64,000 bases of DNA, from the NCBI RefSeq assembly GCF_009208775.1, contig NZ_WFLM01000001.1, positions 413,325 through 477,324 of the forward strand, written 5' to 3'. The notes under the pieces were generated by a model. It was not told the DNA's origin and ran no database searches. It saw nothing but the letters and a program-made list of their open reading frames with translations. Both the position numbers and the translations under genes were made by a program. This DNA is from Silvanigrella paludirubra (GTDB lineage Bacteria; Bdellovibrionota_B; Oligoflexia; Silvanigrellales; Silvanigrellaceae). Below are positions 21,401 to 27,908 of the stretch, piece by piece; the first letter of the stretch is position 1; each line of letters begins with the position of its first letter.

Positions 21401-24301
21401 ACATTATCAAATGTTTCAGTTTCTTCAACTGCTGTGAGTTGTCAGGTAACAGGATTGGCACAAAATACAAATTATATATTTAAAGTTCAGGCAACAAATA
21501 ATGCTACTGGAGGTGGTAATACTGTCACCACTTTACCTATAACAGTCATAACTCAATTTACAGCGGGTACTTCTTTTGTTTTATCATCTGGAAGCGTAGC
21601 AGATACATCTGTTACATTAAATTGGGTTATGAACGTTGGAAATGCTTCAGTCAATTATTCAGTTTTATCTTCTGGAAGTGCGCTCTCTGCATCTAATATT
21701 TCAACTTGCTCATTGACAGCTAAAACTCCCACTTTAACTCAAGTTTCATGTACTGTAAATGGATTGATACAAAATACAGATTATTCATTTTCTATTTCTG
21801 CAACTAATAATGCAACTGGTGGTTCATCTAGTATAACTTCTAATTCATTGTCTGTGACAACTAAATTTACATCAGGAACTTCTTTTTCCATTACACAAAG
21901 TAACAACACAACTGGAACAAGTTTAACTTTAAATTGGACTTTGAGTGTTGGTTCTTCAAATGTGAATTATACTGTTTATCAATCTGGTAATCAAATATCT
22001 CCGACATGTACATTAACTTCTGTTTCTCCTTCTACAGCAGTTTCTTGTTCGATAACGGGATTGACTGAAAATACATCATATAATTTTCAAGTTGTTGCTA
22101 CTAATGCTAATAGTTCATCAATTAATTCAAATATTTTAACAGTAATTACAGTTCCAGTAACTGCGCCAACTGGTTTAAAGGCGTCTATTCCAAATACAAC
22201 ATCAATAAGTTTGAGTTGGAGTGCATATAGTTATGGATCTGCCCCTGTTACTTATTATGTTTACGCTTCGACAAGTTCTTCTATAACAACTGGAACAGGG
22301 TCTTTAGTCTGTTCTAATATTTCTATTTTAAGTTGCTCTACTTCGCTGGTTGCTGGGACAAATCTTGTCGTTGGAACTACGTATTATTTTATTCTTGTTG
22401 TAAAAAATTCATCTGGAACATCTATTGCATCTAATAATTTAACTCCTATTAGCATAAAATTTTCTGCTCCCACAAATATAACAATTCCTTCAATAAGTGG
22501 GATCTCTACATCTGCTATTGTATCAAGTGCAGGGACTGCAGTAACAGGATCAATTGGAACTTGGACAGATTCAAATAGTTGTTCTTATAAATGGTATTTA
22601 AATAACATTCAAATTTCAGGTGCGACAAATTTAACATACACAACCCAGTCATCTGACGTTTGTGGAATATTATCTTTTAGTGTTACCTGTACAAATGGAT
22701 TAGGAACAAGTACGGTTTATAATTCTTCACCAGATAATTCAGTTGGTATAAATACAACTTCAATAATAAGTGATTATGCATTAAGAGCTACAAATGCAAA
22801 TGCAACAGGAAAATCACAAATTAAAAGTTATTTAGATCAATTAATTTTAAATAGTTTTCCTTTGCCAAATGTTTTATATGGTATGTTATCAAGCCAAAAT
22901 ATGGGTACAGGAACTGTTATATATGATCTTTATTGTAATGGACATAATGCAACTCCTACTTCCATTAATACATGGGATAATACAGGTGGTGTTATTTCAA
23001 ATGCGAATGGATTAGGTACAATATCGAATATTTTTACAAGTAACAATTCAACAATAGTAGCCGTTAATAAAAGCCCTTCAGTTGGAGCGCAAGGAAAAGG
23101 AGTATTTGGTTATACAGCAGGTGGAGCGATTAATAGTTTTGGATATGGCGCAAATACATCATCTCTTTTATTTGAAAAATTTACTAATATGACATTATTA
23201 ACTCCTTTAGCTCAGGGAAGATTTGATTTTTGGGGATTGTCACTTAATGGAACAGCCGCTGTTTCTCAATTTAATGAATTTCAGCATATAGATACAATAG
23301 ATACTGTAAAAACAGGTGGATTAATTCTTGGGAGTTTAGATAATACCGCAAATACGGGATTGCAAGATTACTTAACTTTTGTTTCTGCATGGAACGGAAC
23401 CACATTTACTGCATTACAATTAGAAACCATAAGAAGAATTACACAAACAACTGTTGCATCTTCTGTAAATAATTTTCCATCTTTTCTTTATGTTGGAAAT
23501 GCGAATTCCGGACAAAGCGTTAGTGTTTGTAATGTGAATCAATCTACGGGAGCGCTTAGTGGTTGTGGGGCAACGGGATCGGGTTATTCTACTCCTATTG
23601 GCTTGGCTCGATATAATAATTTTCTTTATGTTGCAAATTCAGGATCAAATACTTCGAGGTGCACAATTAATACGGTTACGGGTCAGCTATCTTCATGTGG
23701 TTCTGTAAATTCATTTAAACCCTATGGTTTGGCAGTGAGTAATGGTTTATCCGGAGCTTATTTATACGAAGTGCAAAATGGAATAGTACAAATGTGCACT
23801 ATAAATACAACAGATGGATCTTTAAGTGGATGTTCAAATCAAGCAACAGGATATTCAAATACATCTGGTGTAACATTTAATTATTATAATGCACCCTACC
23901 TTTATTTTACAAATAGAAGTTCTAGTAGCGTCTATAAATGCAATGTAAATTCTTCTAATGGAACATTAAGTGGTTGCACTTCAACGGGAAGTGCATTTAA
24001 TGGTCCTACCGGAATTGTGATTAATAATGGTTATGCTTATATTCCAAATGCAGGTAATGCGTCTGTTACTTTGTGTACTGTAAGTAAAACAGATGGTACT
24101 TTAAGTGCCTGTTCGATTGCAGCAAGTGGAGGTCTTTATAGCAGTACAGAGGGAGTAAGTGTGATTAATAATTATTTATATATTGCAAATTGGGGAAATA
24201 GCTCTGTGGTTAAATGCAATATTTCTTTAACAGATGGCTCATTAAGCTCTTGTGCAGCAACAGGAAATGGTTTTAGTGGTGCTATAGGTATTGGATGGTA
24301 A
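12467..24301 (+). CDS. Giant FN3-repeat lipoprotein with C-terminal beta-propeller
   Basis: Predicted surface protein of 3944 residues. A TTG start with ATGAGGAAG upstream gives a hydrophobic leader ending FCLSC (Cys23), a probable lipobox. From about residue 38 to 3330 there are about 34 fibronectin III modules of about 95 residues, counted from the B-strand tryptophan (LxLxWx), most ending ENTNYYYxVxAxN. An Ig-like module follows (KWYLNNIQISGATNLTY). Next comes a ~230-residue beta-rich region of unknown type. Last are six propeller blades, each with a cysteine pair in a pattern C-x(9,10)-C and TG/DGxLSxC (about 3669-3944). Charged residues are rare and Ser/Thr/Asn very abundant. An adhesin or surface scaffold role fits the architecture; no enzymatic motif is seen. 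Type 9 or type 1 secretion signals are not evident. Confidence 0.8.
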   Translation: MKINIISKFYIFMILINMFCLSCNYNPLGGSNSHVDIGNTPFLNTPASFYITSALADDSKVYLNWSDSLRADNYSVVYGSSSGNYPNKVKSCSSIKLKKCLVDNLSNGVTYYFSIIATNKYGSINSTNEVSLTPSIFSIIVKPSSQTALITWGNIDGGLGNTTYTLQYGTSPGSVSQSISGVTSSYLVTGLIDGFTYYFQIIASNDSGNVASNTVSALIINPPSTPTWNGSPSITSNLVTLNWNAAAGSGTITYSLYRSLVSGSQYEIVPSCSSISALTCTDDAVNLIPANLYYYILIATNEGGNSPSSSEINITTYPAIPNTLLVSAASASSNLLSWSSLYGNANITFNIYRSISSPVGIIIGNKIGTSSSTYISPNLNYLDITSFLENKIYYYTLTATDISGTSSNSIEQSIPSSLLTAPSLLSSSSVSSNSLTLNWTLSVGNAPLTFNVYRSLTSSPASWGSPIYSGTSSSFIDSSLSENTNYYYKVGALNSRPNATEQVSSVFSTLTALQTPPSLLSPTNVTYNSITLNWNSLPNNGTVTYQLFRSTTGLAGSWGSAIFTTTSALTYTDSTGLLENKNYYYMLTAINNATGATALSSNIISVATAINTIPTFNTATNVTSSSITLNWNASPNNGAVTYNLYRSTSGISGTWGNPIYTGSSLTYIDNNNGLGLSENTNYYYYVSAINNSPGVTAVNSTTLQVTSALQTIPSFISPATNVTSSSITLNWNIAPNNGTVTYKLFRSTTGLAGSWGSAIFTTTSALTYTDSTGLIENKNYYYMLTETNLSPSAVTLSSNNFTVTTDLLSSPSFILPATSVTDNSLTISWNPVPNNGTVYYSLYRSTTGVAGTWSGPINSSSSATSFSDSGLSENTKYYYMVSASNSSPTPTTRSSSSTNVTTALLYAPTLYASTVSTASVTLQWNASNGNGAVQYNIYRSTSLPVSTASGAICSNVTLTSCTDSTVSASNIYYYLITATNSQNTITANSPITVTTLPNTPLAPTIVATNGTVVLNWAQSSGAATPSLMTYLVQRSRSLATGYQDVSGCSSVSNSSLTCTDIVPVVDGNPYYYKVTAMTAGGSSPAASSATTVTPITNISSVSVIVTVSNVTLSWSGGTGASNFAVYKSTTAAGSAPSNGGINTGCTSSPCSFSVSSGQEIYYTIVASNSATNSSASTTSNEYSAVVHSSPIGTLITQPNQVSLTWSSVANATNYTVYYSSTSGTAISGGVVGCDANLSLSCSITGLTNGQTYYFAIVITKSIGGTFNGTEELGIPIGNFDITSISPTSATTANINWSTSLGATSYDIIYGTSSGNYTVTLPTVSSSVTLPYSFSGLSAGNLYYVMVVAKNAYGSVNANAEQQLQMQVGTPTGLSVSSVTSSSSSLFWNIFSGNPNVTYNIYRSNSNSSPFVANPSAAACSIVSTSSPNNVCTDSGLSENTNYYYVITSSNSLGESAQSSIVSTTTALSTIPSFNTTTNITPSAMTLNWNSAPNNGAVAYKLYRSTSSATGPWTGPINSSSTALTYSDTGLSENTNYYYYVSATNTAPSAVPLSSSVLSISTALSTIPTFITPATNVTDNSLTLNWNSAPNNGIVTYKLYRSTSATGPWIGPINTPSSLTSFSDTGLSENTNYYYYVSASNSLSGAAAINSAVTQVTTAISTTPTFITPATSITTSSLKLNWNSIPNNGTVTYKLYRSTTGALGSFGSAIFTTNSATSYSDSALSENTNYYYQLTVTNNAPSAQTITSSTFLVTTALVTTPVIISVTNVTSSALKISWSSAPSNGSVTYNLYRSLTGSAGSWGTAIYSTSSANFYNDSGLSENTNYYYMVSATNNSGATNINSNSYLVTTAIATLPSFIISSTTATATSIQLTWSTIPNNGTVTYSLYRSTTGIAGTWGTAINTTTSGTSYSDTGLNENTIYYYLLTVSNNAPGATPLNSTTYSVTTDLQSLPTFNSATNITSSSITLNWNSFANNGTVTYKLYRSLTGAVGSWGSPINTPSALTTFTDSGLSENNIYYYMVTASNSTITPTTKNSTTQTNTTALATPPVLTNIAYSTTTGTFQWNAVSGNGSVNYSLYRSTSLPVSTSGGAICTNPASNTCTDSTMVSSSVYYYVVTATNSQNTVTSTVITVTTKPNTPTAPTTSATDGSVTITWASSVGSGTSAITSYYVQRSRVLGSGYQNVNGCTNISDSSRSCIDIVPTVDGSPYYYKVTAFTPGGDSLAASSATTVTPITPITSVTTVTSSTNIILSWSGATGASSYKVYSSTTVGGSVPATGTLTACSSSPCNFTVGTLGQTIYYTIVASNSGTNTTATTQSAEASATPLNSPLLQVTAQNSQITVSWSSVTNATNYKIYYSSTSGQAISGNVLGCDALLTLSCTISGLTNGQTYYFALSVTRSIGGTFIGTEASGVPIGSLSITSILSATNTANVTWTTSSGATSYDVTYGTVSGTYTNTSNIVAVAGSSQSATIASLSAGTTYYFMVRAKNSNGSVNANAEYITVTTPISPSGFSILGASNNTSTLQWNNNVTNLGITYKVYRSSQSSFNITDSGVVFACWFYTASSSPSQLSCVDNTTPTLTENTKYYYKIIAVTDAVVSISSLSSSSSSAISVTTQFNPTNSYSLSVSNLTSTSLTLTWNLNVGSESISYAVFQSNSASAASTGVVINCSPAVSSSLPTATNVCNVSGLSQNQQYYFAVKASNNAPLGSTTLISNDLAVVTPIASNTTFTPIASNVSDTSVTLSWVFNYGNSNVNYTILQNGVAVTSGQVSTCTLSNKTPSSTQVSCNVTGISQNTSYAFSVKVTNVSLATSTITSNSVSIITQFTLATTFVLSAGSASDTTATLTWIMNVGTSSVNFSVLSSGTSVSASSISGCLLTGKTPSSTQVSCTVTGLTQNTSYAFSIQATNSATGGSTSIVSNTLNVITQISASTTFSVSATPVTDLTATLNWVFNYGNSSMNYTILINGSPVSASQILGCTLSNVSVSSTAVSCQVTGLAQNTNYIFKVQATNNATGGGNTVTTLPITVITQFTAGTSFVLSSGSVADTSVTLNWVMNVGNASVNYSVLSSGSALSASNISTCSLTAKTPTLTQVSCTVNGLIQNTDYSFSISATNNATGGSSSITSNSLSVTTKFTSGTSFSITQSNNTTGTSLTLNWTLSVGSSNVNYTVYQSGNQISPTCTLTSVSPSTAVSCSITGLTENTSYNFQVVATNANSSSINSNILTVITVPVTAPTGLKASIPNTTSISLSWSAYSYGSAPVTYYVYASTSSSITTGTGSLVCSNISILSCSTSLVAGTNLVVGTTYYFILVVKNSSGTSIASNNLTPISIKFSAPTNITIPSISGISTSAIVSSAGTAVTGSIGTWTDSNSCSYKWYLNNIQISGATNLTYTTQSSDVCGILSFSVTCTNGLGTSTVYNSSPDNSVGINTTSIISDYALRATNANATGKSQIKSYLDQLILNSFPLPNVLYGMLSSQNMGTGTVIYDLYCNGHNATPTSINTWDNTGGVISNANGLGTISNIFTSNNSTIVAVNKSPSVGAQGKGVFGYTAGGAINSFGYGANTSSLLFEKFTNMTLLTPLAQGRFDFWGLSLNGTAAVSQFNEFQHIDTIDTVKTGGLILGSLDNTANTGLQDYLTFVSAWNGTTFTALQLETIRRITQTTVASSVNNFPSFLYVGNANSGQSVSVCNVNQSTGALSGCGATGSGYSTPIGLARYNNFLYVANSGSNTSRCTINTVTGQLSSCGSVNSFKPYGLAVSNGLSGAYLYEVQNGIVQMCTINTTDGSLSGCSNQATGYSNTSGVTFNYYNAPYLYFTNRSSSSVYKCNVNSSNGTLSGCTSTGSAFNGPTGIVINNGYAYIPNAGNASVTLCTVSKTDGTLSACSIAASGGLYSSTEGVSVINNYLYIANWGNSSVVKCNISLTDGSLSSCAATGNGFSGAIGIGW
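15180..16570 (+). repeat. First copy of five-module FN3 super-repeat (modules 10-14)
   Basis: Encodes modules matching those at 18600-19985 in the same order, including YRSTSLPVST, VDGxPYYYKVTA, NGQTYYFA and GSVNANAE segments. Corresponding tryptophans lie 3420 bases (twelve modules) apart. Confidence 0.75.
18600..19985 (+). repeat. Second copy of five-module FN3 super-repeat (modules 22-26)
   Basis: Matches 15180-16570 module by module. Protein similarity is high over shared segments such as YYSSTSG and TNGQTYYFA, but the DNA has diverged at many third positions, so the duplication is not recent. Confidence 0.75.
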
Positions 24302-24306
24302 ATAAT

Positions 24307-26064
24307 TTATTGAGGTAAATAAGCAGATAATCTCAAAAGAATTCCTATCTCAGTATAATCAAAAGTAACTGGTGGAATATTTGTAATATATCTTGAATAA
24401 TGTAGACGTGCTCTTACTTCCCAATCTTTTGTTTCATAACTAGAGACAAAAGCGGCTTCATAACCGGTTCCAATTTGAGAAGCATATATTTCATTATTAA
24501 AAGGGGTATTTATTAAAAAAGCGGCTTCTCCATTAAATTTTAATTTTTCAAAATTTAGAAATGTATATCCCCCTAAAATCTTTATTTTTGCTGTTGCCAT
24601 TTTTTCTACTTGCATTGTATTTGAATTGATAGCTCTAAATAAAAGCGCATCACCATATCCATACTCCATGTTTCCATAAAAATCTGGAAAAAAATAATAT
24701 TTAATACCTAAAAAATAATTTGTAAGTCGAATGATATCATCACCAATTACCACAGAAGTATCTGATTGCATTATTTGTGTTACCCCAAAATTAATTCCAA
24801 AATAGGAATATAAACTTGGTGTCCATTTTTGAATTAGGCCGCCTTCTACGCTTATCATTAATCTTGAGAGAAGCTTTGCAGATGTTCCATTATCATTATC
24901 CTTTTCGATAAGTCTTAGGTATTTTCCTCCGCCTTCAAAATAAACCATATGATTGCTGTTATCTTTGTCTTCTTGTTTTTCTTGAACTAAACTATTTTCT
25001 AGAGTTTGACTTTTTTGAATACTTTCTAAACAAATCACTTCTCCTTCTTTAAATTTAGGATTATTTTTTTTTATGTTTGGATTTAATGAAAGAGTTTGAT
25101 TAAAAGAACCATTTATTCCATAAATAGGTATTCTTTTTTGGGATCTTAAAATTTCAATTAGGCTTTCTCCTTCTTTTGTTTTATATTCCATGCATTTTAA
25201 ATTTGCAACGGGTTCGCTTTGCAGGTTTTGTTTAATTTTATCATCTGTTTTTTTGTTTTCATTTATTTTTTTTGTTTTTATATTTTTGTTTTTATTTTCA
25301 GTAATAATTTTATTATGAGGGATTTCTTTTTTCTCTGTGGATAAATATTTCTCTTTTTTTTCTTTGTTTAAAATTGGATTAAATTCATAACTTATTTTTA
25401 AATTTTCATTTTCATTTATTTTTTCTGTGTTTTCAATAATATGATTTTCTTCATTGATCTTATTAGCTATTATGTTGTTTTTAAATGGAAGGCATAAATT
25501 ACTATTTATTTTTAAATTTTTAATATCTTTATCTGATAAAGTATTTAACTTTAATGTTTCTTCTAATGAACCCATTTTTCCAAAAATTGGAAATAATTTT
25601 TTTTCCCTTAGTATTGTAAATAAAGTATCTCCTTTATGAATTGTATAGTCTTGACATATTTTTGTCGAAATATTTTTTTGCTCAATATTTTCTTTTGGAT
25701 TATTTTCAATTTTAGGAATTACATTGTCTATTTTTTTATTCTCAATTGTTTTAATGTTTATAGTAATATTGTTTTTTTGAGGAAGGCAGATGACATCTCC
25801 TTTGTATACTAAATTTTTATTTTCATTTTTATTTTTACTTTGCAATTTATAAGTTTTAGCAAGAGATCCTTCTTTTCCAAAAATAGGATATAAAGAGTGT
25901 TTTTTAAGGATAAAAACTATATTTTCATTTTCTAATACTGTATATTTTTGACAATTATTTTCACTTATTAATACTTCTGATTTTATAGATTTTGAGCAAT
26001 ACAAAGATAGAATGATTGTAATAAAAATAAAAATTTTCAATTTTATAGGATGCAAGCTTTTCAA
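24307..26064 (-). CDS. LysM-like x3 / outer-membrane beta-barrel protein
   Basis: A 585-residue predicted envelope protein with a signal peptide (about residues 8-28) and three LysM-like modules (about 40-95, 135-190 and 290-350), each with the P-I-F/Y-G-x-x-G-S insert. The modules are separated by Lys/Asn/Glu-rich linkers. The C-terminal ~210 residues form an amphipathic barrel domain homologous to the product at 33998-34849, with shared segments around FxxNxEYxYGxxLxFRA and GxGYEAA/GNGFETA. It converges on the giant FN3 gene with five bases between stops. The TTG start gives the leader, but the ribosome site (AGAAAGA) is weak. LysM suggests peptidoglycan contact and the barrel outer-membrane location, both inferred. 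Confidence 0.75.
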   Translation of the reverse strand: MKSLHPIKLKIFIFITIILSLYCSKSIKSEVLISENNCQKYTVLENENIVFILKKHSLYPIFGKEGSLAKTYKLQSKNKNENKNLVYKGDVICLPQKNNITINIKTIENKKIDNVIPKIENNPKENIEQKNISTKICQDYTIHKGDTLFTILREKKLFPIFGKMGSLEETLKLNTLSDKDIKNLKINSNLCLPFKNNIIANKINEENHIIENTEKINENENLKISYEFNPILNKEKKEKYLSTEKKEIPHNKIITENKNKNIKTKKINENKKTDDKIKQNLQSEPVANLKCMEYKTKEGESLIEILRSQKRIPIYGINGSFNQTLSLNPNIKKNNPKFKEGEVICLESIQKSQTLENSLVQEKQEDKDNSNHMVYFEGGGKYLRLIEKDNDNGTSAKLLSRLMISVEGGLIQKWTPSLYSYFGINFGVTQIMQSDTSVVIGDDIIRLTNYFLGIKYYFFPDFYGNMEYGYGDALLFRAINSNTMQVEKMATAKIKILGGYTFLNFEKLKFNGEAAFLINTPFNNEIYASQIGTGYEAAFVSSYETKDWEVRARLHYSRYITNIPPVTFDYTEIGILLRLSAYLPQ

Positions 26065-26091
26065 TTTACAATTCTTTCTGTCTAGAAAACA

Positions 26092-26106
26092 TCCATAGGT
26101 ATTCGG
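26092..26106 (-). promoter_or_regulatory. CCGAA box upstream of LysM-like x3 gene
   Basis: CCGAATACCTATGGA on the coding strand, first base 42 nt before the TTG start at 26064. It is a member of the shared element seen before all four LysM-like genes. Confidence 0.5.
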
Positions 26107-26221
26107 AAAGTTACAATTTTTTTATATTTTTAGTTTTTATTTATTCAAAATTTTGATAGAGGTAAATTATTTTCCTACATAAAAAAGTTAGGAAATATTT
26201 ATATTGTTTTATCAATAAAGA

Positions 26222-26863
26222 ATGGTTTATAAAATGTCAGAAAAACTGAGTGAATCTTTAATAATGAAAGCCCTTGATTGGGCTTATGAAAAAGCAACTT
26301 CAAATGCTTTAATTGGTATTGAAAGCTCTCATACTCTTGCAGAAAGCTATTTAAGAGAAGAAGGCTCATTGGAAAATAGAATTGATTCCTTAATCCGTTG
26401 GCAAAATACAAAAGCAGCTGCTTTAGGTTTTGCTGCTGGGCTTGGCGGAATCATTGCTATTCCGGTTACTATTCCGGCAAATCTTGCAAGTGTTTTATTT
26501 GTTCAGGTTCGTATGATTGCTGCCATTGCAATCATGAATGGATATGATGTTCGAGACGACCGTGTAAAAACCATGATTTTTGCTTGTATGTGTGGCTCTG
26601 CTGGAAGTGATATTTTGAAAAATGTAGGAATAGAATTGAGTACAAAGTTTTTGAATAATATTCTTCATAAAATTAGCCAAGAAACAATTATAAAAATCAA
26701 TAAAGCGGTTGGATTTCGTTTATTATCAAGATTTGGTGGGACGGGAGTGATTAATTTTGGAAAGGCTGTTCCTTTAGTAGGAGCTTTAGTTGGTGGCACT
26801 TTTGATGGTGTGACCACCAACATCATTGGCAATGTAGCTAAAAAAATGTTTTTAAAAGAATAA
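26222..26863 (+). CDS. EcsC family protein
   Basis: A 213-residue protein resembling the EcsC family (named after the third gene of the B. subtilis ecs ABC-transporter operon; molecular role unresolved). The family's arrangement is visible: an N-terminal amphipathic part, a Gly/Ala-rich hydrophobic hairpin (AALGFAAGLGGIIAIPVTIPANLASVLF, split here as a membrane-associated segment around residues 62-95), then IRMIAAIA-like helices and a second Gly-rich segment near the end (GGTGVINFGKAVPLVG). The start could be 26222 or the ATG at 26237 (MSEKLSE); neither has a clear ribosome site. It stands alone between oppositely oriented genes. Confidence 0.7.
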   Translation: MVYKMSEKLSESLIMKALDWAYEKATSNALIGIESSHTLAESYLREEGSLENRIDSLIRWQNTKAAALGFAAGLGGIIAIPVTIPANLASVLFVQVRMIAAIAIMNGYDVRDDRVKTMIFACMCGSAGSDILKNVGIELSTKFLNNILHKISQETIIKINKAVGFRLLSRFGGTGVINFGKAVPLVGALVGGTFDGVTTNIIGNVAKKMFLKE

Positions 26864-26876
26864 AATAATTTTCTGT

Positions 26877-27851
26877 TTATTTAGCAACACAAAGAGAAAG
26901 GCCTTCTTCTAAAACATCTTTTGGAAGATGGCGTCCAATAAAAACAATTCTTGTTTTTTTCGTTTCATTTTCTTCCCAAGCTCTGTCTTCATTGCTTCCC
27001 ATTGTGGTGTGTACACCTTGAAACACGATGCGTTTAGGTTCATCTTTAATATATAAAATGCCTTTATAACGTAACACTTGGTTGCCTAATTCACTAATGA
27101 CAAGTTGCATAAATCGATTTAAACGTTCCATGTCTAGTGGACGTGTTTCTTCAAGGTAAATACTTTGAATGGAATCATCGTGATTATGTTCGTGGTATTC
27201 TTTTGTTATCTCAGGATCGAGTTCGCTTCTTGCTTGTAAATCAAAAGCATTAATTCCTAAAACTTCTCCAATTTGAATATTTGAATTTACTGTTTTAAAA
27301 ATTTTAGCTATTGAGTTGATAGATTTTATTTTTGTTTCTACTTCTTTTACTTTATCTTCACTAATTGTATCTATTTTATTTAATAAAATGACATCAGCAA
27401 AACCAATTTGGTCTTGAGTTTCTTTTATTTCAGCTAAATTGATATCAATATGTTTTGCATCAACTACAGTAACAACAGCATCAAGATAAAAGAATTTACG
27501 TAAGTTTTCGTCCATAAAAAAAGTTTGTGCAACAGGGCTAGGGTCTGCCATTCCCGTTGTTTCAATAACAACATGATCAAAATCAATTTTCTTTTTAATA
27601 AGATCGAGACAAATTTTTGTAAGATCTCCTCTAACTGTGCAACAAACACAACCGTTATTCATGATTTTAAGCTCTTCGCCTATGCTTTGAACAACAAGTT
27701 CGGAATCTAAATTAACATCCCCAATTTCATTTAAAATAACAGCAATTTTTTTACCGTGATTTTCTTGAAGCATTCTGTTTAATAGAGTTGTTTTTCCTGA
27801 TCCTAAAAAACCGGTAACAACGGTAACGGGATATTCTTTATTACTGCTCAT
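26877..27851 (-). CDS. CobW/COG0523-type metal-chaperone GTPase
   Basis: G3E-family GTPase of 324 residues, related to YjiA, YeiR and ZNG1, thought to hand metals (often zinc) to client proteins. It has Walker A GFLGSGKT (residues 14-21), the metal-binding CxCC in NGCVCC (Cys68, Cys70, Cys71), ETTGMADP in place of the common ETSG, the guanine motif NKID, and a histidine-rich stretch HEHNHDD before the C-terminal CobW domain. The frame is open to 27902, but the ATG at 27851 has AAGGAGAG eight bases upstream and gives the family N-terminus. The FliG-like gene ends just upstream on the same strand, so they may be co-transcribed. The metal cannot be read from sequence. Confidence 0.88.
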   Translation of the reverse strand: MSSNKEYPVTVVTGFLGSGKTTLLNRMLQENHGKKIAVILNEIGDVNLDSELVVQSIGEELKIMNNGCVCCTVRGDLTKICLDLIKKKIDFDHVVIETTGMADPSPVAQTFFMDENLRKFFYLDAVVTVVDAKHIDINLAEIKETQDQIGFADVILLNKIDTISEDKVKEVETKIKSINSIAKIFKTVNSNIQIGEVLGINAFDLQARSELDPEITKEYHEHNHDDSIQSIYLEETRPLDMERLNRFMQLVISELGNQVLRYKGILYIKDEPKRIVFQGVHTTMGSNEDRAWEENETKKTRIVFIGRHLPKDVLEEGLSLCVAK

Positions 27852-27908
27852 TTGGGAACTCTCCTTGAAAGGGAAAAAGGCTAAATGCCATAAGCTTTGC
27901 ACCTTTGT

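Larger units (their letters stand above)
12580..22450 (+). repeat. Array of about 34 fibronectin III coding repeats
   Basis: Protein-coding repeat of about 285 bases per unit. Units fall into sub-types. Modules about 5-9 and 16-21 share ENTNYYY endings. Modules 10-14 and 22-26 form two matching blocks. Modules 28-33 share a QNTxYxFxVxATN ending, with every second module most alike (WVFN versus WIMN/WVMN). This suggests growth by duplication of multi-module blocks rather than single units. Confidence 0.75.

Noticed and set aside
13140-22150. Regular DNA repeats that might be a CRISPR or satellite array
   Set aside because: The period is about 285 bases, units are degenerate and in frame, and they encode FN3 modules throughout; there are no short identical repeats with unique spacers.
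24302-26221. Recent transfer or mobile element around the giant FN3 gene
   Set aside because: No terminal repeats, transposase, integrase or tRNA were seen at the borders, and base composition resembles the neighbouring envelope genes.
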